From assembly GCA_030690515.1 (NCBI GenBank), contig JAUYGP010000728.1:1-7184 (forward strand): a DNA stretch of 7,184 bases, in the 5' to 3' direction. Origin of the DNA: Giesbergeria sp. Lineage in GTDB: Bacteria > Pseudomonadota > Gammaproteobacteria > Burkholderiales > Burkholderiaceae_C. This document shows, one piece after another, positions 1-5,758 of the stretch; within the stretch, counting starts at the first letter, position 1; every line of letters starts with the position of its first letter. The position numbers and the translations under genes were made by a program. The notes under the pieces were generated by a model. It was not told the origin of the DNA. It searched no databases and saw nothing but the letters and a program-made list of their open reading frames with translations.

Positions 1-1935
1 AAGACGCTGGCGCAACTCATTCCCGGTGCGGTGGACGAAGTGGGCGGCCCGACCATCCTCGCCACTTTCACCGTGATTGCTGCGCTGCTGCCCATGGCCT
101 TTGTCTCGGGGCTGATGGGCCCGTACATGAGCCCCATCCCCATCAACGCCAGCATGGGCATGCTGCTCTCCTTGGCGATTGCCTTTGTTGTGACGCCCTG
201 GCTAGCGCGCTTGTGGATGAAGTCGCACCACGGCGAAGCCGAGCAAGGCCACGCCCAACCCTCGGGCATGGCGCGGCACATCACGCCACTGTTCACGCGT
301 ATCTTCACGCCACTGCTGGATGACCAGCGCGGCGGGCGCAATCGGGGTCTGCTGGGTCTGGGCATCGCCCTGCTCATCGCCGCCTCCGTTGCACTACCGG
401 CCGCTGGCCTCGTACTGCTCAAGATGCTGCCGTTTGACAACAAGTCCGAATTCCAGGTGGTGGTGGACATGCCCGCGGGCACGCCGGTCGAGCGCACTGC
501 TGCGCTGATGCACGAGCTGGGCGCCTATTTGGCGACGGTGCCCGAAGTGACCGACTACCAAGCCTACGCGGGTACGGCTGCACCCATCAACTTCAACGGC
601 CTGGTGCGCCAGTACTACCTGCGCGCCGGGGGCGAGGGGGGCGACATCCAGGTCAACCTGGTGGACAAGCACGCACGCGCCGACCAGAGCCACGCCATTG
701 CCACGCGCGTGCGCCCGCCGCTGCAGACAATAGCCAAACGCTTTGGCGGCAACGTGAAGGTGGTGGAAGTGCCGCCCGGCCCACCCGTGCTCTCCCCCAT
801 CGTGGCCGAAATCTATGGGCCTGAGGCCGAAGGCCGCCACCAGGTGGCCAAGGCGGTGCGCGGCGTGTTCGACAAGGCCGAAGGCCTGGTGGACGTGGAC
901 GACAGCAGCATTGCCGACGCCCCGCGCACCGTGCTGCTGGTCGACCGGCGCAAGGCCGCCATGCTGGGCGTGCCGCAGCAGGCCATTGTGACCACGCTGC
1001 GCGCCGGGCTGGCCGGCGAAGCCACGGCCTATGTGCACGACCAAAGCAAATACCCCGCCGCCGCCACGCTGCAGCTCCCGCCGGAGCAGCAGGGCAACCT
1101 GGCCGCGCTGCTGCAACTCACGGTGCGTTCGGCCTCGGGGGCGCTGGTGCCTATCCGTGAACTGGTCACCGTGAGCGACACGCTGCGCGAGCAGCCCGTG
1201 TACCACAAGGATCTGCTGCCCGTGAACTACGTGGTGGCCGACATGGCGGGCAAAGTCGACAGCCCGCTCTACGGCATGTTTGCCATGCGCAGCGACATCG
1301 CCCAGTTGCCTATGCCCGACGGCGGCAAGCTGGAGGAGTACTTCATCAGCCAGCCGCAGGACGCCTGGCGCGGCTACGCGCTCAAGTGGGACGGCGAGTG
1401 GCAGATCACCTACGAGACCTTCCGCGACATGGGCGCCGCCTATGCCGTGGGCCTGGTCCTGATCTACCTGCTGGTGGTGGCGCAGTTTGGCAGCTACCTC
1501 ACGCCGCTCATCATCATGGCGCCCATTCCGCTGACCATCATCGGTGTCATGCCCGGCCACGCGCTGCTAGGCGCGCAGTACACCGCCACCAGCATGATCG
1601 GCATGATTGCGCTGGCCGGCATCATCGTGCGCAACTCCATCCTGCTGGTGGACTTCATCAACCTGCAGGTGCGCAGCGGCATGGACTTCAAACAGGCCAT
1701 CGTCAACTCGGCCATCACGCGCGCTCAGCCCATCGTGCTGACCGGGCTGGCCGCCATGCTGGGCGCCTTCTTCATCCTGGACGACCCGATCTTCAACGGG
1801 CTGGCGATCTCGCTGATCTTTGGCATCGCCGTCTCCACCGTGCTCACGCTGGTGGTCATCCCCACCCTGTACTACGCGGCCTACCGCAAGCGCCTGGGCG
1901 CACTGACACGGGATGAAGAACTATCAACTTCCTAG
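1..1935 (+). CDS. RND-family efflux permease, C-terminal part (5' end outside window)
   Basis: Inner-membrane proton-driven efflux permease of the RND (ACR_tran) superfamily; 644 residues are visible of an expected ~1000-1100. The frame is open from base 1, so the GTG at 31 is internal. The visible part starts in the segment before TM5 (DEVGGPTILATFTVIAALLP). It continues with TM5-TM6 and a cytoplasmic linker. TM7 lies near visible residues 117-142. A ~335-residue periplasmic porter/docking loop contains VPPGPPVLSPIVAEIYGP. TM8-TM12 run from about 478 to 625 and end in VIPTLYYAAYRKR. The TM10 motif is AGIIVRNSILLVDF, with Arg (codon 1630-1632) where AcrB has the proton-relay Lys940. The TM4 acidic residues are outside the window. 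The sequence looks closer to HAE/AcrB-type pumps than to CzcA metal pumps, but I cannot assign a substrate. The last codons (LSTS, stop) lie inside a repeat. The TolC gene downstream is the likely partner; the adaptor would be upstream. Confidence 0.93.
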   Translation, partial: KTLAQLIPGAVDEVGGPTILATFTVIAALLPMAFVSGLMGPYMSPIPINASMGMLLSLAIAFVVTPWLARLWMKSHHGEAEQGHAQPSGMARHITPLFTRIFTPLLDDQRGGRNRGLLGLGIALLIAASVALPAAGLVLLKMLPFDNKSEFQVVVDMPAGTPVERTAALMHELGAYLATVPEVTDYQAYAGTAAPINFNGLVRQYYLRAGGEGGDIQVNLVDKHARADQSHAIATRVRPPLQTIAKRFGGNVKVVEVPPGPPVLSPIVAEIYGPEAEGRHQVAKAVRGVFDKAEGLVDVDDSSIADAPRTVLLVDRRKAAMLGVPQQAIVTTLRAGLAGEATAYVHDQSKYPAAATLQLPPEQQGNLAALLQLTVRSASGALVPIRELVTVSDTLREQPVYHKDLLPVNYVVADMAGKVDSPLYGMFAMRSDIAQLPMPDGGKLEEYFISQPQDAWRGYALKWDGEWQITYETFRDMGAAYAVGLVLIYLLVVAQFGSYLTPLIIMAPIPLTIIGVMPGHALLGAQYTATSMIGMIALAGIIVRNSILLVDFINLQVRSGMDFKQAIVNSAITRAQPIVLTGLAAMLGAFFILDDPIFNGLAISLIFGIAVSTVLTLVVIPTLYYAAYRKRLGALTRDEELSTS

Positions 1936-1977
1936 CTATCAGCGCTTACTCCATAAGCGCTAGAAGCCATTTTTATC
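1920..1977 (+). repeat. Stem-loop intergenic repeat, copy 1
   Basis: A perfect 8-bp stem, AGCGCTTA (1941-1948) and TAAGCGCT (1954-1961), closes a 5-nt loop (CTCCA). It is followed by AGAAGCCATTTTTATC. The same layout recurs at 5265-5322; by hand, 43 of 58 positions match without gaps. The element begins inside the RND gene, so its stop codon (TAG, 1933-1935) and last four sense codons are repeat sequence. The T-run lies about nine bases past the stem, so it is not a classical intrinsic terminator. I remember similar AGCGCTT/AAGCGCT repeats as common between genes in Comamonadaceae, but I could not check copy number. Confidence 0.8.
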
Positions 1978-1985
1978 GAAAAATC

Positions 1986-2348
1986 ATGACCACCAGCTAC
2001 CTCACCCTGACGCAAGAAACCTCGGCCCAGATCGCGCAGCTGCGCGCAGACATCCCCGACACGATGCGCGGCTTCTCCGCCATGGCCCAGGCGGCCAGCA
2101 AGGACGGCGTGCTCGACAAGAAAACCAAGGAACTGATTGCCCTCGCCCTCTCGGTGGGCGCGCGCTGCGACCCCTGCGTGGGCTACCACGCCCAGGCGCT
2201 CGTCAAGTTCGGCGCCACCCGCGAAGAAGTCGCAGAAGCGCTGGGCATGGCGGTCTACATGGGTGGCGGGCCGTCGCTGATGTACGCCGCCAAGGCTTCG
2301 GCCGCCTTTGAAGAATTCAGCGGTCTGGCTGTCAAGGCCACGGCATGA
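1986..2348 (+). CDS. Carboxymuconolactone decarboxylase (AhpD-like) family protein
   Basis: A 120-residue protein of the CMD/AhpD alpha-helical family (PF02627), cytoplasmic with no signal peptide. The AhpD-type redox signature is intact: Glu49 in KELIALALSVGARC, then Cys61-Asp-Pro-Cys64 and His68 (CDPCVGYH). In AhpD this CxxC/His/Glu set carries out thiol-disulfide or alkylhydroperoxidase chemistry, so a thiol redox role is more likely than true gamma-carboxymuconolactone decarboxylation. The length is typical for single-domain members. The ATG at 1986 follows an A/T-rich leader that is the tail of the preceding repeat, and there is no good Shine-Dalgarno sequence, which is unusual beside the strong sites of tolC and sqr. 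It sits between the RND permease and tolC, so it may act on the pump's substrate or on sulfur/peroxide stress; that link is inferred. The stop overlaps a possible small ORF at 2345. Confidence 0.9.
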   Translation: MTTSYLTLTQETSAQIAQLRADIPDTMRGFSAMAQAASKDGVLDKKTKELIALALSVGARCDPCVGYHAQALVKFGATREEVAEALGMAVYMGGGPSLMYAAKASAAFEEFSGLAVKATA

Positions 2349-2422
2349 CATGCCCTTGCTGGGCCCGGCACGGCGCCAATTTTGTGCGCTGGCTGCAATC
2401 CCTGCTGACCCGTGGGAGATAA
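2345..2422 (+). CDS. Candidate 25-aa small ORF between the CMD gene and tolC
   Basis: An ATG at 2345 overlaps the CMD stop as ATGA and opens a 25-codon frame ending in TAA at 2420-2422, four bases before the tolC ATG at 2427. The predicted peptide starts MTCPCWARHG, with a Cys-Pro-Cys, and ends in a basic amphipathic stretch, FVRWLQSLLTRGR. It fills the whole 78-nt gap. It could be a real microprotein, a coupling peptide that carries ribosomes to tolC, or chance. In favour are the exact ATGA overlap and the way its stop overlaps the tolC ribosome-binding region. Against it are the weak upstream Shine-Dalgarno (only the CMD coding end) and its very short length. A 13-nt palindrome (GGCATG-A-CATGCC, 2342-2354) covers its start. 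I do not recognise a family. Confidence 0.3.
   Translation: MTCPCWARHGANFVRWLQSLLTRGR
2414..2419 (+). promoter_or_regulatory. Ribosome binding site deciding the tolC start
   Basis: GGGAGA lies seven bases before the ATG at 2427. This supports that ATG over an in-frame GTG at 2412, which overlaps the site itself and would add five residues ahead of the signal peptide. Confidence 0.7.
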
Positions 2423-2426
2423 CACC

Positions 2427-3800
2427 ATGCACCACTTCATTCGCCCTCTCCTCCTCGCTGCCGCCTGCGCTACCCCTGCCGCGTGGGCCACTGATTTGCT
2501 GCAGGCCTGGCAGGCCGCGCAGCAGAACGACCGCGAGCTGGCCGTGGCCCGCGCCGCACACGGCACGGCGCAGCCGCAGCGGGATCAGGCCGCGGCGCTG
2601 TGGCGCCCCGGCGTCGCGTTGACCGCATCGGCGGGCCTGGCGACCAACGAAAACGAGATGCGCGGTGCGCAGTTCTCGGCTCCGGGCCTGGGAACCTCGA
2701 ACGGGGTGAACTTCGCCACCTCGGTCACCGGCGGCACGGCCACCCGCTGGGCACTGCAAGCCAGCCAGCCGCTCGTCAACCCGGTGCGCAGAGCACAGCA
2801 GCAGCAACTGAGCCTGCAGGCCGACATGACCGACCTGCAATGGCAGGCTGCAGAGCAAGCCACCATGCTGCGCACCGCACAGCGCTATTTCGACGTGGCC
2901 GTGGCGCAGGAAGCCTTGCAGGTGCTCGACCGCCAGCTGGAAGCCGTGCAAAAGGCCAGCACCGAGGCCCAGGACCGCTACGAACTGGGCAGCCTGCCCA
3001 TCACCGACACCCACGAAGCCCGCGCGCGCCTGGCGGGCCTGCGCGCGCAGCGCCTGGGCGCCCAAACCGACCTCGACGTGAAACGCCGACTGCTGGCCGA
3101 CAGCACCGGCCTGCCCAGCAGCAGCCTGGCGGTGCAACTGCCGGGCAACCTGCAGGCCGCAGCGCCCCGCGACCTGACGGCCTGGCAAAGCGATGCCGAG
3201 GCCACCAACCCGTCCCTGCGCATGCAGGCCCTGGCGCTGGACATCGCCAAGGCCGAAGCCCAAAAACACAGCCTGCGCGCCGCCACCACCGTGGACCTGG
3301 TGGCCCAGGCCGGGCAAGAACGCCTGCACGGCAGCGGTGATTTCGGCAACGCCCGCAACAAGAGCGTGAACGCCATGGTGGGCGTACAGATCAATGTGCC
3401 GCTTTACACCGGCGGTTGGCGCAGTGCCAAACAAGACGAAGCCCTGGCGCTGCAAGCCAAGGCCGAAGCGCAGGTGCAAAGCACGCGCGAGCAGGTGGCA
3501 CAGCAGGTGCATGGTGCATGGCTGGGCCTGTCGGTCGGCGCCGGCCGGGTGCAGGCGCTGGGCGAGGCGCTGGCCGCCAGCGAAGCACGCCTGGACGCCA
3601 CCCGGCTTGGCCACGAGGTGGGCCACCGCACACTGCTCGACGTGCTGAGCGCCGAAAACGACGCCGCCGCCGCGCGCTTGGGCCTGGCCCAGGCACGCAC
3701 CGGCCTGCTGCTCGACCGCCTGCGCCTGGCGGCGCTGGCCGGGCAACTCGATGAAGACACCCTGCGCAGCGCCAACCAGGCCTTGACGCGCGCACCCTGA
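2427..3800 (+). CDS. TolC-family outer membrane efflux channel
   Basis: A 457-residue outer-membrane efflux protein (OEP, PF02321), the exit duct for a tripartite pump. The start at 2427 gives a typical signal peptide: MHHFIRP, a Leu/Ala-rich core, and a likely cut after AAWA (about residue 21). The mature protein opens with TDLLQAWQAAQQND, the usual first helix of the family. Two OEP repeats follow. The first has the beta-strand/helix QPLVNPVRRAQQQQ and the long coiled-coil region around residues 140-215. The second has VGVQINVPLYTGG (around 320) and long Ala/Gln-rich helices. Near the C-terminus, HRTLLDVLSAENDAAAARL matches the conserved TLLDVL.AE.D box. Length is normal. It lies downstream of the RND permease, separated by the CMD gene, and is the obvious partner. 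No lipobox is seen, so it is probably TolC-like rather than an OprM-type lipoprotein. Confidence 0.93.
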   Translation: MHHFIRPLLLAAACATPAAWATDLLQAWQAAQQNDRELAVARAAHGTAQPQRDQAAALWRPGVALTASAGLATNENEMRGAQFSAPGLGTSNGVNFATSVTGGTATRWALQASQPLVNPVRRAQQQQLSLQADMTDLQWQAAEQATMLRTAQRYFDVAVAQEALQVLDRQLEAVQKASTEAQDRYELGSLPITDTHEARARLAGLRAQRLGAQTDLDVKRRLLADSTGLPSSSLAVQLPGNLQAAAPRDLTAWQSDAEATNPSLRMQALALDIAKAEAQKHSLRAATTVDLVAQAGQERLHGSGDFGNARNKSVNAMVGVQINVPLYTGGWRSAKQDEALALQAKAEAQVQSTREQVAQQVHGAWLGLSVGAGRVQALGEALAASEARLDATRLGHEVGHRTLLDVLSAENDAAAARLGLAQARTGLLLDRLRLAALAGQLDEDTLRSANQALTRAP

Positions 3801-3831
3801 AGAGAACAAGAAGGAACCCAGGTTTTCATTG

Positions 3832-3943
3832 GAGCGGCTAACAAAACTCAGCGCAGCGGCCCTGGCTAGGCGTTCCGTCGCAGGCAGTACTAGCAGTACG
3901 ACAAGACGGGACAACGAAGCCAGGGGATTTTTGTTAGCCGCTC
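3832..3943. repeat. 112-nt palindromic (MITE/REP-like) intergenic element
   Basis: Perfect 15-bp terminal inverted repeats, GAGCGGCTAACAAAA (3832-3846) and TTTTGTTAGCCGCTC (3929-3943), enclose nested pairings. These are CCCTGGCT (3860-3867) with AGCCAGGG (3918-3925), CGTT (3871-3874) with AACG (3913-3916), CCGTC (3875-3879) with GACGG (3905-3909), and an apical GTACT-AGC-AGTAC hairpin (3887-3899). The whole element can fold into one long imperfect hairpin on either strand. It has no coding potential for a transposase and no clear target-site duplication. It lies between the tolC stop and the sqr ribosome-binding site, where it could attenuate or end transcription in both directions or stabilise mRNA ends. 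Multi-copy status in the genome is expected but unchecked. Confidence 0.8.
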
Positions 3944-3974
3944 TTACCCCCGCCGGAAGCACCGGCACCAACCC

Positions 3975-3980
3975 AGGAGA
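3975..3980 (+). promoter_or_regulatory. Strong ribosome binding site of sqr
   Basis: AGGAGA is spaced five bases from the ATG at 3986. It is the best Shine-Dalgarno sequence in the window and fixes the sqr start. Confidence 0.75.
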
Positions 3981-3985
3981 CAAGC

Positions 3986-5257
3986 ATGGCCCATATCGTG
4001 ATTCTTGGCGCAGGCACCGGCGGCATGCCGGCGGCCTATGAACTGCGCGCCAAAATTGACAAGTCGCACAAGATCACCGTGGTGAACGCGGTCGACTACT
4101 TTCAGTTTGTGCCCTCCAACCCCTGGGCGGCGGTGGGCTGGCGCAAACGCGAGGACATCACCCTGCCGATTCGCCCGTACCTGGAGAAAAAGGGCATCGA
4201 CTTCATTGCCCAGCGCGTGGACCGCATCGACGCCGAGGGCAACCAACTGGTGCTGGCCGATGGCGCACAGGTGGAATACGACTACCTGATCATCACCACC
4301 GGCCCCAAACTGGCGTTTGAGGAAATCCCCGGCGCCGGCCCCAGCGGCTTCACACACTCCATCTGCACCATCGACCACGCCGAGAAAACCTGGGCCGACT
4401 ACCAGGAATTTCTGAAAGCCCCCGGCCCGGCCATCATTGGTGCCATGCCCGCAGCCTCGTGCTTTGGCCCGGCCTATGAATTTGCCTTTATCTTCAACAA
4501 GGATCTGCAGCGCCGCAAGCTGCGCAACAAGGTGCCGCTGACCTTCGTCACCAGCGAACCCTACATCGGCCACATGGGTCTGGGCGGCGTGGGCGACTCC
4601 AAAGGCATGCTCGAGAGCGACTTGCGCAACAACGACATCAAGTGGATCTGCAACGCCAAGGTCACCAAGGTGGAAGATGGCAAGATGTTCATCACCGAGC
4701 TGGACGAGGCCGGCCAGGTGAAGAAAGAGCACGAGCTGCCCTTCAAGTTCAGCATGATGCTGCCCGCCTTCAAGGGCGTGGACGCCGTGGCCCAGGTCGA
4801 AGGCCTGTGCAACCCGCGCGGCTTTGTGCTGATCGACGAGTTTCAGCGCAGCAAAAAGTACCGCAACATCTTCTCGGCCGGGGTCTGCGTCGCCATCCCG
4901 CCCGTGGAAGTGACGCCTGTGCCCACCGGCGCGCCCAAGACGGGCTACATGATCGAGAGCATGATCACCGCGATCGTGCACAACATTGCCGCCGATCTGG
5001 AGGGCAAACCCGCCGACGCCAAAGGCACCTGGAATGCCATCTGCCTGGCCGACATGGGCGACACCGGCGCCGCCTTCGTGGCCCTGCCGCAAATTCCGCC
5101 GCGCAACGTCAACTGGTTCAAGAAGGGCAAATGGGTGCACCTGGCCAAGGTGGCGTTTGAAAAGTACTTCATGTACAAGATGAAAAACGGCACCTCAGAG
5201 CCCCTGTACGAGAAGCATGTGCTCAAGGCGCTGGGTATCGAGCGGCTGGAAAAGTAG
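3986..5257 (+). CDS. sqr: Sulfide:quinone oxidoreductase, type I-like
   Basis: A 423-residue monotopic flavoprotein that oxidises sulfide to polysulfide or zero-valent sulfur and passes electrons to quinone at the cytoplasmic membrane. An N-terminal FAD fold is seen (VILGAGTGGMPAA, residues 5-17), then TTGPKLAFE (104-112). Recalling the Acidithiobacillus ferrooxidans enzyme (C128, C160, C356; H132, H198), the equivalents here are Cys127 (SICTIDHAE), Cys159 (AASCFGPAYEF), Cys353 (TWNAICLADMGD), His131 and His196 (YIGHMG). The catalytic pair Cys159/Cys353 is therefore intact. Other type I hallmarks are AIPPVEVTPVPTGAPKTGYM (303-322) and the C-terminal WVHLAKVAFEKYF, whose aromatic residues lie in the membrane-binding/quinone region. 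Length matches the family. It stands behind its own strong ribosome-binding site, after the palindromic element and before the second stem-loop repeat, so it may be its own transcription unit. Similarity was judged from memory, without an alignment. Confidence 0.95.
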   Translation: MAHIVILGAGTGGMPAAYELRAKIDKSHKITVVNAVDYFQFVPSNPWAAVGWRKREDITLPIRPYLEKKGIDFIAQRVDRIDAEGNQLVLADGAQVEYDYLIITTGPKLAFEEIPGAGPSGFTHSICTIDHAEKTWADYQEFLKAPGPAIIGAMPAASCFGPAYEFAFIFNKDLQRRKLRNKVPLTFVTSEPYIGHMGLGGVGDSKGMLESDLRNNDIKWICNAKVTKVEDGKMFITELDEAGQVKKEHELPFKFSMMLPAFKGVDAVAQVEGLCNPRGFVLIDEFQRSKKYRNIFSAGVCVAIPPVEVTPVPTGAPKTGYMIESMITAIVHNIAADLEGKPADAKGTWNAICLADMGDTGAAFVALPQIPPRNVNWFKKGKWVHLAKVAFEKYFMYKMKNGTSEPLYEKHVLKALGIERLEK

Positions 5258-5264
5258 TCCATTC

Positions 5265-5322
5265 ACTATTGAATTGATAGCTAATAGCGCTTACCCATAA
5301 AGCGCTAGAGGCACTTTTTATT
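5265..5322 (+). repeat. Stem-loop intergenic repeat, copy 2
   Basis: AGCGCTT (5286-5292) and AAGCGCT (5300-5306) form a 7-bp stem with loop ACCCATA, followed by AGAGGCACTTTTTATT. It aligns without gaps to 1920-1977 (43 of 58 positions by hand), with stem, T-run and the 5' ACTAT and TAGCTA blocks conserved. It fills most of the sqr-DUF302 gap. Its T-run lies eight bases beyond the stem. It may act as an mRNA-end stabiliser or weak attenuator. Confidence 0.8.
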
Positions 5323-5343
5323 CATATTTCAGAAAGACCGACC

Positions 5344-5757
5344 ATGTCCCCCTCCTATGCCTTTGCCATCACCCTCGCGCAGCCCCTGCCCGCCGCCGTG
5401 GAAACCTTGCGCGCAGCCCTCGCGGCCGAGCAGATGGGCATCGTCAGCGAGGTGGACATGCAGGCCACACTGAAAGCCAAGCTAGGCATCGACAGCGCGC
5501 CCCAGCGCCTGCTGGGCGTGTGCTCGCCCAAGGTGGCGCACGCGCTGGTCACGGCAGAACCCGACATCGCTGCACTACTGCCCTGCGGCGCCAGCGCGCA
5601 CGAGGCCACCCCTGGCCAGACGCGCGTGCTGCTGCAGGACCCGCGCGTGATCCTCGCAGCCAGCGCCAGCCAGGACCCCGCCGTGCGCGAGGCGCTGGAA
5701 GGCGCACGCACCGCCCTGCTGCGGGTCGTGACGGCCCTGGGCGGCCAGGGCCACTGA
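5344..5757 (+). CDS. DUF302 family protein
   Basis: A 137-residue DUF302 (PF03625) protein of unknown biochemical role, with no signal peptide. The family core is clear: a first strand (SYAFAITLAQPLPAAVETLRAAL), then GIVSEVDMQATLKAKLGID (32-50), then RLLGVCSPKVAHALVTAEPDIAALLPCG (55-82). Cys60 and Cys81, the positions where the family usually has cysteines (GACNPxxAH and LLPCN), are both present, along with His66. A C-terminal helix (113-133) follows. DUF302 genes often sit near sulfur-oxidation and SQR genes, consistent with this place. The stop is followed after one base by the ATG of the SQR-like flavoprotein, so the two are probably translationally coupled and act together. The Shine-Dalgarno is weak (AGAAAG, 5331-5336). 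A role in binding sulfur, a metal or a cofactor through the two cysteines is speculation. Confidence 0.9.
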   Translation: MSPSYAFAITLAQPLPAAVETLRAALAAEQMGIVSEVDMQATLKAKLGIDSAPQRLLGVCSPKVAHALVTAEPDIAALLPCGASAHEATPGQTRVLLQDPRVILAASASQDPAVREALEGARTALLRVVTALGGQGH

Positions 5758-5758
5758 C

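Noticed and set aside
394..1560. 388-codon minus-strand frame opposite the RND permease
   Set aside because: His- and Val-rich shadow of a gene whose sense frame has clear RND motifs; no domain is recognisable.
1941..1975. Repeat copy 1 as a classical Rho-independent terminator
   Set aside because: The T-run starts about nine bases after the stem instead of directly following it, so typical intrinsic termination is not supported.
2342..2354. GGCATG-A-CATGCC palindrome as a regulator operator
   Set aside because: It is only 6-bp arms at the end of a coding region, with no promoter nearby; likely chance or a minor effect on the ATGA start.
2412..2426. Upstream GTG start for tolC
   Set aside because: The GTG overlaps the GGGAGA ribosome-binding site and would add residues ahead of a normal signal peptide; the ATG at 2427 fits better.
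3783..3811. TTGACG at 3783 as a -35 box for sqr
   Set aside because: At 17-base spacing the -10 would be ACAAGA, a poor match, and the box lies in the end of tolC.
1932..3983. 683-codon open frame on the minus strand opposite the CMD and tolC genes
   Set aside because: It is antisense to two well-recognised genes and has the Gly/Ala/Arg/His/Gln-rich composition of a GC-rich shadow frame; no family pattern is seen.
3829..4041. 70-codon + strand frame through the palindromic element
   Set aside because: It begins with TTG, runs through the hairpin and into sqr in another frame, and shows no family features.
3944..5140. 398-codon minus-strand frame opposite sqr
   Set aside because: The sense strand encodes an SQR with all conserved residues; the antisense product is low-complexity and unlike known proteins.
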